Origin: Liolophura sinensis
Lineage: Eukaryota > Mollusca > Polyplacophora > Chitonida > Chitonidae
Direction of reading: 5' to 3'
DNA: 64,000 nucleotides
NCBI RefSeq assembly: GCF_032854445.1
Contig: NC_088300.1
Span: 77,741,966-77,805,965 of the forward strand
Shown: positions 13,961-27,520 of the stretch, one piece after another
How the letters are laid out: each line of letters begins with the position of its first letter
Position numbering within the stretch: the stretch's first letter is position 1
The notes under the pieces: model-generated
Seen by the model: only the letters and a program-made list of their open reading frames with translations
Told to the model about the DNA's origin: nothing
Databases searched by the model: none
Program-made: the position numbers and the translations under genes

Positions 13961-14827
13961 GCAAACAGACTGACAACTGAAGCAATGATAACGCTTGTTC
14001 AACTTCGGCCATGTATAGGCAGCAAGGGAAGCGCAAACAGACTGACAACTGTAGCAATGATAATGCTTGTTCAACTTCGGCCATGTACAGGCAAAAAGAG
14101 AAGCGCAAACAGATTGACAACTGTAGCAATGATAACGCTTGTTCAACTTTGGCCATGTACAGGCAGCAAGCGAAGCGCTAACAGACTGACAACTGTAGCA
14201 ATGATAATGCTTGTTCAACTTTGGCCATGTACAGGCAGCAAGCGAAGCGCAAACCGATTGACAACTGTAGCAATGATAACGCTTGTTCACCTTTGGTCAT
14301 GTATAGGCAGCAAGAGAAGCGCAAACCAACCGACAAGTGTAGCAATGATAAAGCTTGTTCAACTTTGGTCATGTACAGGCAGCAAGAGAAGTGCAAACTG
14401 ACCGACAACTGCAGGAATGATGACGCTTATTCAACTTTGGCCGTGTACAGGCAGCAAGAGAAGCGCAAACAGACTGACAACTGTAGCAATGATAATGCTT
14501 GTTCAACTTTGGTCATGTACAGGCAGCAAGAGAAGCGCAAACAGATTGACAACTGAAGCAATGATAACGCTTGTTCAACTTCGGCCATGTATAGGCAGCA
14601 AGAGAAGCGCAAACAGACTGACAACTGTAGCAATGATAACGCTTGTTCAACTTCGGCCATGTACAGGCAACAAGAGAAGCGCAAACAGATTGACAACTGT
14701 AGCAACGATAACGCTTGTTCAACTTTGGCCATGTACAGGCAGCAAGAGAAGTGCAAACAGACTGACAACTGTAGCAACGATAACGCTTGTTCAACTCTGG
14801 CCATGTACAAGCAGCAAGAGAAGCACA
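13961..14827. repeat. 72-bp minisatellite, 12 copies
   Basis: The unit includes gcaaacagactgacaactgt, agcaatgataatgcttgttc, aactttggccatgtacaggc and agcaagagaagc. Twelve copies fit 867 bp with no length change. Because 72 is divisible by 3, several frames stay open for over 100 codons (plus: SANRLTTVAMITLVQLWPCTGSKR-like; minus: cysteine-rich CYSCQSVCASLAACTWPKLN). Substitutions fall on all codon positions and opposite frames are equally open, so I treat the array as non-coding. Confidence 0.95.
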
Positions 14828-17800
14828 ATTCAGATCTTATTCTACCTGCACTTTACTAATCACAGGGATGAGTTGGATCTGCAACTGAATGCTGCCATTG
14901 TCATCCAGTAGAACAGAGGTGTGTTACATGTAGATCTCCTCTAAATGGCTTTATTATCATTCAGAAGTGTTGCAAAGAGGGATGGGGCTAAAGAACAGCA
15001 TGCGGCTTGTAGCCAACATACAGGGGAACAACTGAGTTACCCTTCTGCACGTATTCGTGAAGGCTTTAACCAAAAGAGTGCACAAGGACTTCCAAAGGTC
15101 TCACTTTGTCGAAGACCGGGATTCAATACAAGGATAAACTTTATTCCTTGTTTGTCTTTACAATGGCAGTAGACCGACAACAGACAACACTGCCACAAAA
15201 AAAAAGAGTTTGTTTGAGAGGTTGTCCACGCTTGGGGTTAGCTGGTTCATTTCTAACCCTTAATAAAATATGTTGAAGTCGCGTCAGTTGATCTGGAAGA
15301 GGTCAGTCACTGTTTGAGGTGATAATATTAGCAAGAACACAGAGCTGGGCAGTTCACTGTAAACCAGTCTGTGTCATACACAAAAATAAATAATCAGTAC
15401 CTATAAAAAAGCAAACCTTATTACCTACAGGTACATGCATTGCATGACACATAACATATATGTCAAAACACAGAGGCAGTTTTTAATTAATTCTACCTTC
15501 GAGCAATATACATATTTTCAGGATTTTTTCCCCTCAGAAATCGTGCAGAGAAATCTAAAAGTGACTTGTTTGGTGAATGGGAATATTGAACTTAGCTGCA
15601 TGCATGACAGAAATAGCTGAGTTAGGAGCCTGGCCCTCCCAAGCAGTCAAACAAGGCGGCCACTTGAGAGACAACATGGCTTGCTCTACTGGTGATCCTG
15701 TACACACAAGGTATACCAGAGAAGGTCAAGCCTCTAACCACCTCTGTTCAGGACACAGGCCCCAGTCTCTGCCACACCATGGGTGCCAGCCCTTGCCTCA
15801 CTGCATTCTCAAACCAAGTATTAAGAGTTCAGGCCAAGGTCAGGGCTTTTGAAGGTGACAATCTTACTCTGCTCAATACTTTCAACTGGAAATTCCCAGA
15901 AAACACTTTTGTTCAGGCTTTATTCTAGTTCTTGGTGTAAAACCCAACGGATAAATTTCTCAGAAGACACCTTCCTTACAAACTTTTAATCTCACCAGCC
16001 TAACCTTTCAAAAGCTCATAAATTTTTTTCAAAAGCTCATAAAAAATTTTCATAAAAAAAAAAAAGATCATACAGAACATTTTTTCCTGAGTAATAAGTG
16101 TATTTTTCACCTTTTACGTAACTTTGTTCAGCCTACTAAAATCTTAAAAGCTTGAAAAACTTGAAATCTTCCATATAATCTTTCAGAAAACACATTTATC
16201 ATGATCCACGAGAAATACACTAGTCCTCTTTGCAAGTATATTCACACTACTTAATCAACTGCCCACACTTCAAATTCCTTTTTTCGACAAGTTCTTTGCT
16301 CAGTTATTTACTAATAATGCCAAAGCTCTGAACTTTGTTAGCCTGAAGAATAAAATTAGTTTTTGATAACGGTTCATGCACCTTTATACCTAACAATAAG
16401 TTGCTGAGCATCATGGCATTTAAACTGGTTTGTGAGAATAATTTCTTTCTCAGATAAGAAGTTCATGAGGTAATGGCTTTGAAATATTCAGATACTTTTT
16501 AACAACACCCAACCGACCTCTCAGATCCTTTTTAACAACACCCAACCGACCTCTAATGAATACATGTAATTGTTTGTTGGGTAAAATCCAGCCTATTAGA
16601 CCAGTTCTTATAGGCATGTAATTTTAACATGTTCAGCGCACACTTTTGTGGGTTAACACCAGTTCACTGATGTATACATGTGCTCTGAGTAAAAACTGAC
16701 GTATACTGAGACTTGGTAGCCTTGTACCAAAGTGGCAACAAAATCAGGTCTGCTAATTTAATAAAGTCCTCACTTTCTGTAACTGATCATAATTAAAAGT
16801 ACGCCAGACTTGTTTTTACACACACTCCAGAAACTGCGAGGAATATGATTGCGTCAGGACATCATATGCGGCAAGAGTTAGGTATCAGTGTCCCCCCCCC
16901 ACCCCCGTTCTTCCCCTGAACTTCTTGGCCAGACACTAATCAAGGGATATCTACATCTTTCAAGATAAGAGACCTATATCAGATTACAGAGTGGTTTACC
17001 CACTGCCTGGCTACACCTCTAATCATGAAATCAAAGAGGGCATGGACAAATGGTGTCAGGTTGAAACAGCTCCATTACGAGGGTCGTTAAAACGTCTTCA
17101 CAACAATACACCTGAGGTGAGATATCAGCAGAGGTTAAGGAAAAGTAGCTACAAAAGTCTACAGGCTGGAAACCCTCAAAAGGTATCGCGTCTCAATGGG
17201 TGAGGGTTGGGGTCTGTAGGAAGTCGTGTTGTCACCTGCTGAGCAACCATGGACTAAGGTCTCATGTCAGTCAACCACCAGAACCCATGAAACACACAAT
17301 GACAATTGTCAACATTTACATCAGACTTTACAGATTAAGGGATAAAGTGTGTAGGATACGTTTGAGTTCATCTTTAGGCTCCTAACTATGTGGTTAAGCC
17401 AATTGTTTCATGATAACTGAACATTGTGTTAACACTTATGAACATTATGGATGACCCACAAACCTGCCATAACGGGGCAACAGAGAACAGGTAACAATGG
17501 GCAGGAAGTTTGTATGTTAACAAACCTGTACTGTTAGCTGAACCGTTTGCTGCTCACCTCAAGACACCAGCCACAACACCTTAAGCTTGTCCCATTTTAA
17601 AGACCTCTTAAAATGTGATCTAAGCAGCTTAACAATTCAATATTGCGGTCAAGCCCTCACCATGGCTTGAAAACTTATAGAGCTTATATCTTCTAAAGAA
17701 AATCTGATTGAATCAGTATAGCTAGCCCTATACCATCTAAATAATGATGAACACAAGGTAAACAAATATACACAGGATATGGTATCACATCAAATTTACC

Positions 17801-20800
17801 TGTAATATAATCTGTGTCAAAAACTCTCCCATATTTGTCATTGAAATCTGGTGGCTACAGGGTTACAAAATTTAGTTGCCACTAAGTCATTTTCTGTGAA
17901 TCCACAATAGATTAGCCTTATACCTAAAGATAATTTAAGTGTTATTTATTTTCAATTTTACTTTATTATTTATTTGTGAATAAACTAAATGTCTTGTTTT
18001 TTTTATCTCCTTTCACATTTTCCTTTACCCTTCAAGTGTTCAAACTAATACACACGAGCATCACAAATACTTTCATATGACCCTCTTTTTTTTTTCACAC
18101 CCTGTACATCTAAATATAAGCTCTCCTTAAATCTGCCTGCTGTTGGTGTAGGCTCTATCTTTGATGTAAGCACTGTGTATTAACACAAGCCATCACTTTG
18201 ATGTGGTACTTATAGCCAGACCAGAGTAATCCATCAAAAGCCAATCCCCCTAGCCTGGAGATGTTCACAAATACAGGGGCCTAGTGAAATAAAACTCAGG
18301 ACAAACTTTCACACCAGTTGTAGATAAAACTTCAGCACAAAAGCTCAGCACATGTACTAAAGGTTTCACAACTATTTCTTATAACTAACTATATAACTAT
18401 AGTAAACATCTTAACATAGTTACATTAAAATGGTAATCACCAAAAGGAAATGAGTTTAAGTATATTTATTAAAAAGTCTCAACCCTCATTTGAATTCACA
18501 TTTTGGTACTTGATGTATTTATTTTCATTTATTTACTTAATTCGTAATTTATGCTGTTTTAAAATACCTACAATGTATGAATATTTTACTCGCCTAGGAG
18601 CAGTTTCTCTATCGTCCACCATGGACAAAACTTCCTCCCTGGTCACATCACATTATTTCATTTACCTCCTCAAAACAAACAGCTCATATCAGACAGAACA
18701 TATGGTAAAATACCTATCTGGTATTCTGATATACTGTATGAAACAAAACAAGCCAACAACAGAAGACCTGTAACAGAAAGTATCAAAGGCCGGTACAAAC
18801 TGTCCCCTAGAACAACCTGGGGCGACTGTTCCAAGCCACAGCCAGCTCTTCACTAGTTAGCTTAATGTGATTGATCTATCTAGTGAAATGATATCTGAAA
18901 GTCACAAACATGTTCATTATAAAGTTACTTCTTGATCTACCTCCATACCTACTAAAATCCTTTATTTAGGTACTCTTGAGCTCTGATAATAAAAATTGCA
19001 GATTTACAGACAATCCCATATGTCTCTTATCGTTAGTTAAGCAGATGTGTGCACAGCAAACCCAAATCTTCCATTGCTAATATCAGGGTATTACAGACAT
19101 TGGATACCCACCCAAACTCAAGCTTCCCAAATAAATGACTAATCACAATAATTACACATAATGAAAGAGCCGCGGCAGTAGCAGCCATTCTGACAGACTA
19201 CCGCTCTCTCTTGTCATCTGGCTTCATAAATGTTTCAGTCCCATGATGTTGAGCCAAACGAAAGGCAGGCAAGGTGTAAATTTACCTTGGATTGTCTGCG
19301 TAATGAAAGGTGTAATGCAAAGGTGCCATAGATCATGCGCTGGCTGATGAGTAGGTAACCTAGCCTGCTGAAGCCCTGCCCCCTGATACCGCCTAGACAC
19401 AGCTACTCAGCCTATTTTATGGTCAATCTACTCCCTGAAGACAACATTGCATGCAGCGCTTCCCGTCCGCTCTCTCTTTATTAGCCCCAAACTTACACCT
19501 TGCATCTATTAATTAATTAACAGTCTAATATCCACTTTGGACTGCTTGGTAAATTTAACACATATCCCCTCTCATTTTCTCCCCTTGTGGTATGAATAAT
19601 TAGTGAGATTACAACATGTAGCGCATAGGCAAACAAAAACAAAGCCTGGGACTATCCACCAGTTGCCTGCTGGAAAGCTCTTCTCTAGGGGCAACCACGT
19701 GGATGATAGGCCTCAGTGAGGAACTGCACAGCAGCAGGCACCCTCCCACACCAACATCGCATTAAAAACACTTTATTAAATACTTCATGAATCCACAGCT
19801 GGCAGTAGAAGAACTAGCTATGAACATGTACTACCCAGGGTCTCTGTGGAACATCTCAAAACACAACAACAGCACTGAAAAGTAAGCGGTATCAAGTTTG
19901 TTCCCAATCACATTCCACACCTCAAAAGTTTCACTGATTCTGCAAATACATCTGTAAGAGGACTTGCACTTTCATTCTTCACACATATTGGGCAGTATCA
20001 GCTTGATAGTAATATCAATAATATTGTCAAAACCATACAACTGTTCGCATAGAAATTAAATGTATATTCAAACTTGTAAATATTCTCGTTTCTGCTAAAT
20101 TTATCATACTTCGTTAAAGTGAAATGAGACTTATGAAAGAACCACTTTGAATGTAATCTCTATATCTTTTTTGTGATATTCTGATAAGGGAAATACAGTG
20201 ACATCTGGTAAATCATGACCTTCAAGGTTTCAAAAACAGTGTAGTTTTATTTTTATCAGTCCACACAGAAAATTACCATCAAAATAAATCTCAACAGACA
20301 TCCATTTACATTCAAGAAGCATTTGGCTGGTCATTTGTCAGTTCTATAGCAGTCTACACAGAACTAAAAGTTAACAGCGACTCTGCTCAGCAAACAATTA
20401 GTGCTACATCAAGGCTGTCATAATGTGAAGTGTTCACCTGATGACACTGTCAAATCCCTAATTAATTATGTAAGAGAACACATAATGGTAGGCGACAATC
20501 CTCTCAAACTCGTTTACTCCAGAGCCAGGACAATTTGACAAAATCATATATATCCTCTGATACTTGTCTTCGCCTGACTGCACGTTTAATTGAACTAAAA
20601 TACATCTGAAAAATTAAGCGTTTGTATAGGTGATAGGAGGTTGAATTGAGGAGAAAATCATGTATAATACTGATTCACATCAGGCCATTGGCTGGGAATT
20701 AACTTCATAATCTTATGTTGATTTCATAGTCATTGCAATTACCCATGCCCTACAAAAAGCAGATGTTTTAACTGATAGATTTTAGAAGTGTGTAACATTT

Positions 20801-23800
20801 CCAGACACAGACAGAAAAATTGAGCTGCTTAGGTAAACATTGTCCCTTGACCAATGCTTTATGATGTACATGTTACACAAACAACATTAATGCTCAAATT
20901 TCTCAAATTGATTTTCTCCTCTGCAAACTGTGGTTTATACTGGCTTGCTGAGCATGAAGTCCACAAAAGAAATAAGAGCACGAAGAAATGGAAAACTTTC
21001 ACATGATGGCAAAACATGTGCCAGCCCTTCTTTCGTCTCTCAATCATCCTCACCATAACTGAAAAAAGAACGTGAACTCCTGACCACTGGTCTAACATTC
21101 AAGTACCATCAATTAATAAGTTAAAGTAAAAGTTATATTCGTCAAACAATTAAAATAATGTTAAAATAATTATAATAATGTTAAAACAATTAAAAACAAT
21201 TTCAACACTAATCCTGATCATGCTTTGGAATCAATTTAATATACAGAACAAGAATTTTCTTCAACCCCCTCCAAGTCAAAAGCTCGATCTGCACAACTAC
21301 ATGTATACTGAGTAGACCAGACATGTTGTATTTGGATTGGTATCCTGGATGCCTAGGCCTAAGAGCATCCATTACTATGTTCTCTACAACAATATGCAGA
21401 ACTGATTGCCAGGTTACAGCATTGCATAGGTGCTTAGCTTAACTCTAGCTGGGGACACAGTGCTAAAAAGCTGAACTTACTGGAAACATGTCTAGCTTTG
21501 TTGGGACATATGGGTCACAGTATGAAATAATTGGACGTATACAGTTCATATATATTGGTAGTAACTAAGCATGAATTCGTTGGCGTCAATAATCTCTGAC
21601 ATGGTTGGCCAGGTATCATCAGGGAACACTATACTTCTGTCTCTGGCCCAAGAGAATTAGCAGAACCAAAGGAGGCGACTAGAAGACATGTAGTCACTGT
21701 TCTGGTGCACAGCTGTCAAAGCTGAGGCAATTCTATAGGTGTGTTGGGTGTTTGAGTGAGTGAGGAGTCTGTACACACACCTGCAAACAGCCTGGCTACC
21801 TGACCCCAGCCTCTGTACACTTTGCTTAACACATACTTAACATATTAGGACATCTTATTTCCAGGTCATTTCTCAATCTGCTGAGCCTGACAGAGGGAGA
21901 CATACAGGACATAAAAACACAATGGTTCTACTCCTCAATAATCACGCAAGGCTAGGCTCCCGTTCCATTTTTTACCCGTTCACTTTGTCACTGTGGTTTA
22001 CTCTCTGGGCACACAGAACCATAGCTTTGTAGTTATCTATATCAGCTCACATGTAGGCCTACAGAGATCGGTCTGCCCTGATACACTCGGCCCACACTGT
22101 GGTGGGTGGGAGACTCCCTAAAGAGCTAACATGGACTAGCTTTGGCAGACAACCAGAGTGAACATGCAACTCAAAAAAACAAACCAGGATACAAAACTGA
22201 TCGACACTTTCAGTTTTTAAAGTCGCTAATTTCATAATAATAATAAAGGGTACCTTGGAATCTATACACTTGCTCAAATTAAGCTTTCAATATGGCTGAT
22301 TTTAATTTCCTTAATTACCTAAGTAGGTTGATGCAGACGTATACAAAAAGCTTTCTGATGCGACATAGGGTTGTTTGGTCGTAGTCTGACAAGGTAGGGC
22401 TTACAATATCCTCCATTTTGACCTTAAATATACGATGTGATTTGACAAGTTTTCAATAACAACCATTTTTTAACCCACTCAAATATCTGGCCTCATCAAA
22501 AAGAATTTAATCTGACTCCATTTGAAGCTGACAAATTGACAAATTCTGACACCATGTTGAAAATATAAAATATAATCCTGCCAACTGGTGCTGTCTGTGG
22601 CAAGGTACAAGTTGTCATTGACAAGGCCAAGCCCAGGACGTGATAGGGGCCCTGAATAAGCTGACATAATCTGCTGCTGTTATACCCTAGAAACCACAGG
22701 TTAGCTAATTGTTCCCAGTCATGTCTGACACTTCATGTTATTGTCTACAGACAGATTCCCGAGCAGGGGTCTGGCCAGCCATATAGTCTCAACGTATAGC
22801 CTGGAGTAACATTATTTGCTTACAAACTGTATGTTAAATTTGTAACATCACTTAATCTAGTCTAAGCTTGTAATCAGGTTTCATGTGTCATAATACTCTA
22901 ATGACAAAACAATTTTGACTGGGGAAGTTTCAATTCAGGAGATAGGAGACCTTAAGATTATTGGCATACAGAAACAAAAGCAGGGCATTTACAAAGAAAC
23001 AATGTTTTTTCATCAGATAATCCCCGAGGCATCCCATTATCCTTACAGATTAAGTTTTTCCACTCCTCGTGGCTGAATGCTACTTTAAAAGACAGCACCA
23101 CCATGCCCTATACCAGAGGGTAAAAACAATTGACGTAATCAATACATTGATACATGTATGTCTGAAAACTGACAATGTCACAGCTTACAAAAGCTCTGTG
23201 AAACCTGAAGTTAAAGTGATGTGTTTGCACGCAATACAGCCAAGGTTTAAGTAACATAGCATAGCTGTTGAGTACCTGTAACATAGTAACTCTATCCTCA
23301 CCTGTTTAACTGGCCAATTTATTTGTATCATATTACTATATCCTGTAGACACCTCGCAGATTCTTATTCTGCCAGGGCCATGCAGACAACACACCAATTT
23401 TTATCTCCCCGTTTACCCCTTCTTCCGTACTCATCTGCACTTCAGAACCCACAACAACATATCTCTATGTTTTGATAAATGGCGACAGTTCTGATGACTG
23501 ATCAGTGCAGGTGGTAACCAGAGCTGACAAACTATTACATCAAGCATGCAGCACCTATTTCCAGGCCGATATCTAAGCTATTAACCTTATAACCTCTATT
23601 TCACTTTCACCTGAGCAACACAGTGCACATTTTTACCACAAACAAAGTGATCTGGCAGATCACATATACCTGTACCATTTTTACAATCATTTGGTAAGTT
23701 ATATTACACTTTCTCTTTAACCTATGGTCTGAAATTCGTTCAAAGATTCTCAACACTTAATAAAAACAGATTCATGCAACGAAATGAGCCAATGTGCAGT

Positions 23801-24325
23801 CAATCCCAGGATGCAACACACAATCAACAACAGGGTAAACTGGTGATATGATGCGAGCAGATGGGCCTGCTAATGGACTTGTGGGTCACTGGTGAAAACT
23901 ATTGAGCAATGCACTAAATGACCTCTTTGCCATAAGCACAGTTGTAACAGATTGTGTGTTTATAAAGTAATGAATGCACAGAATGAATGACCTTGAAAAA
24001 ATAAGTAAAGGTCAATGAAAAACAATATAGTTCTTTAACATGACTAGGTGTAATACAAAGTTGATGAAAGTTACTTAAAGGGATCAATGCCTGTTAGCCA
24101 ATTTTGGCTGAAAGACAAAAGTGGTAATTATTCAAGAGAGATGCAACACTGAATCTGAATTACTTATAAAGTATACACAGAAATGAAAGAAACAGGTTTC
24201 CTGGCACTGATGTTTGGCTGTTTATATTCAAAGATACAAAGCATGGTACATCCATGCTGCCTTGTGGCTCCAGCATATTACTTTAATTGCTATTGCAAAG
24301 TTGACATTTTATTAAATGTTGAGTG
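14828..24325. other. Unique intronic sequence; CNE-like block near 19.1-19.8 kb
   Basis: No domain-bearing ORF, RNA gene or transposon was seen. There is a two-copy 33-bp duplication at 16489-16554 (ending caacacccaaccgacctct). From about 19130 to 19750 the sequence is less AT-rich and lacks simple repeats. It includes homeodomain-type AT words (attaattaattaac) and CpGs such as agccgcggcagtag. This could be a conserved enhancer, but that cannot be judged without an alignment. Confidence 0.4.
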
Positions 24326-24527
24326 AAACAGAGCATGAACTGTGAAACCTAGCATGAACTGTGAACAGAACATGAACTGTGAACAGAACATTAACTGTGA
24401 ACAGAGCATAAACTGTAAAACAGCATGAACTGTGAACAGAGCATGAACTGTGAAACAGCATGAACTGTGAACAGAACAGGAACTGTGAAACAGAACATAA
24501 ACTGTGAACAGAACTTGAACTATGGAA
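24326..24527. repeat. Irregular 17-20-bp array with DR1-like half-sites, about 11 units
   Basis: The unit core is catgaactgtgaacaga. Four units keep TGAACT-G-TGAACA exactly, which on the minus strand is TGTTCA-C-AGTTCA. This is a direct repeat with a 1-bp spacer of RGKTCA-like nuclear receptor half-sites (AGTTCA is canonical; TGTTCA is one base off). Other units are degraded (ttaact, taaact, gtgaaac). Binding is not shown. Confidence 0.8.
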
Positions 24528-26989
24528 CTTTTAAAGAAACAAAATAGCTGCTTGCATGGTCTTCAAATCAATTTGTTTCTTCACATTCTACATTAAGACA
24601 TGTATGGATATATGTCTGTATTCACATACAGCAGAAACTTAAAGTTATCTAAATTTGGCCTGAAAAGGTTACTTTGCAAACTAAGGGATAAAATGTCTAA
24701 TGAATGCCAAATGAATTCGCTCTTATAGACCGGCTACTACATCCTAAATCTGCTTGCTTGTAACTGTGAAAATGTATGATGTATGAAATTTAACATCATG
24801 TCCGCAATGCATAAGTTATCTTCAGATCAAAACCAATTAAAATTCTGCTCGTCTTTGTCAGAGTGCAGTCAAGTGGAACGAGAGGCTAGATGTTTTTCTA
24901 CCAAATGAGCACAGAAATACATAAGCACTGGTGAACGTACGGCAGAGGTGCCTTTAGCTATTGCTAATGACCTGGCTACACAAGCACAATGTGTACTGCT
25001 TTTCAATACGCACACCATATATTATTCCTCCAGTTCTTCTCACATTTACAACCAGCATACTGCTGCATTTTATGAGAGCAATATTCTGTGTACAAGTGAA
25101 AGTCTATACCATTCTCCTGGACAAAAGAAGGCCAAAATGATCAGGGGTAAAGATACAGGGCTGACAACTACTAGTTTCAGACTGGGTTTGCGACTTGTCT
25201 GCTACTGATTAGACTGTATTAAACCTGTCCCTGACACTACGGTTGTAATCTAGTGTTGAGGATGTGCACACTCTACTGGGTGGACCATACAGTGACAACC
25301 ACAGGGATCACCACTTTGGCAATCTACATCATTATTGTATCCGCATGTGTGCACACTACTCAAAACATAATCTAAGTATTTCCGGTTTGCATGAGAAAGG
25401 TCAGGTCACTACACCATAGAATGTGTCTAATTGTGGCCCTCTAATCAGCCTAGAAAGTCTCCAACTGTATCAAATAAACCACAGTTAAAATGTATTTAAC
25501 TGTAAAACATAAATCCAGTTAAATCTATTAAATTTTAACAAATCAAACTTGTGTTACAAGATGTTCAACAACATCATATAAACCCAGTTAGACATTACAA
25601 AAAAAAAAATAAAATAAACAATTAAGTATGTGTTCACTTCAAACACATAATCAAAGTTAAACATGTTCAAATAAATCACACAAAACCCAAGCAGTACTTT
25701 GTGGTGTCGTCATCTTATCTTGATCAACCCACACAATCTATTCGCCACAGAAGATGTGAAAATGCCTCCCACCAGCACTCAGGAAGTTATAATAATCTCC
25801 CCGAATTTAAAATTTCTAAGATCATACAAATTTAACACAAACATGATTACAGTACATTTTCTGGTGACATTACTTACATCTACCATAGATGCAAAACAGA
25901 AATGCAGTTTCTAATGACTTTTCTTTCTGACACAATTCTTATTTCATAAAACTTTTTGCTTAACTGTACTGACGTTCATCTGCCTTATAGTTGTGTGCTG
26001 TCAACTTTTCAGATGAGTAAAATCCTCATTTTTAAATGATATTTGAAAGATTCAATGAAAGTGAAGTTTGAGACAAATCCCGGATGACAGCACACAGGGA
26101 CAGACAATAAGTCTAGCTGCCGGTAACGTCTTTGGAGGTAAATAGGCTTTGTGTCAACAGTTTAAACTCCCATGGGCACAACGTCTAAATAAACTCTGCC
26201 CATTAATATTACATCAGTTTATCTCTCTACATTGTATTCTCGAAAACAAGTGTGTTTCTGAATAGGATTCTTTCAAATATCACCGGACTGTTAAATTGTT
26301 AATTAGAGATTTGTCTACAGAGAATGATAATTATTTGAATGTTACACTATGATTTAAGAAAATACATACAGGTGTTCTTATAGAGGTAAGGAGGTTAATC
26401 ATCTTGAAAAAATTATATCAACCCATACTTAGACTTAAAAGTGAAAAGAAATAAGACACATGCATTCCAATGCCATTTTGTTTAGTCTCTTTTGCGAACT
26501 AATGCATATGTACAGGTTGTACAATTGTATCTCGTTATCATGTGACATGCTAAACCTTGTCCAGAATGATCAAGTTTGGTCATTTAGTTATAACTGCTGG
26601 GGTATGAACATTTTTTAAAAAATTATTTCAAGTAATATATAATAATGAAGGATGACAGAAAGTGAGTAGGCTTTCGAAAAGAAATAAAAAAAAATCTAAC
26701 AATTCCTATCTGTGTGTGCATGTGACAAATCAAGAATACTAGCCTACAAGCATGTTCTTATTAAAATTATAATGAAGTGAGCAAAAATACCGGCACATAG
26801 CACTGCTGAAACTGGGGCTTGAAAGTTTGACAGTTTTATGTTCAGATGCTAATGACGGAAACTAAGGCTACGTTTCAACAGTCTCACTTAATTATTGACT
26901 CATTCAGCTTCATTACAGCGTTCATTACGCAATGCTGCACTCACCATTTCACAAACAGGTCGCCAAACAGACACGTAAACACATCATTT

Positions 26990-27520
26990 GTAGCATCCAT
27001 CCCGCTACGGGGAAATTGGGCACACGCAGAAAACATGGTGTTCCCACAATGAACCCACACAGGTTATGGGACGGGAAAATGGTCTAGCTGTCCTTGGGAA
27101 GGTGGCGGATAGGTGTCGCTGAGGGGTGCCCAAGTGTGGAGCTGTTAAAAAGGCCTCATAGTGGCCCAGGTGTGCTGAGAGCTACAGGTGAGCGAGTCTA
27201 CCTGAGTGACACAGTCCCCTTCATGTACAGCATGTAGCTGCGACGAGCATTTCCCGTAGCTACAAGCAGGCTGATTCCCACCAGATACGAGGCAGAGGGC
27301 AAACCTGACCAGGACTCTATCACATACCTCTACCCCTGCCAGAGTTAAGGTGAAGTAAGCCCAATACCCCATTAGTAAACAAACCAAGCAGAGCGAGGTT
27401 ATTCGGTGCAAACTCTGAACTGGTTGACCAATCAGCTGTCAGCTTAGTTCATCTCTTCACTCGCCCGCCCACTGGATGTCGATGGAGGGGTTAAGGAGAC
27501 TCCAACAGTCAAGGCTACTT
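26990..27520. promoter_or_regulatory. CpG-richer block with CCAAT and GC boxes, possible internal promoter
   Basis: This block is visibly richer in GC and CpG than flanking DNA. On the minus strand GGGCGGGCGA (27470-27461) is followed 30 bp later by CTGATTGGTC (27435-27426), an inverted CCAAT box. Downstream lies a donor-like GAG/GTATGT near 27332. An internal promoter for a short receptor form starting at the ATG at 2073 is conceivable. The same boxes could also serve plus-strand transcription. No transcript evidence is available. Confidence 0.25.

Noticed and set aside
27145-27411. Minus-strand 88-codon ORF with a hydrophobic start and many Cys, resembling a small secreted protein
   Set aside because: The first codon is TTG. 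The first ATG falls inside the hydrophobic part. No family is recognisable and it lies within the receptor intron.
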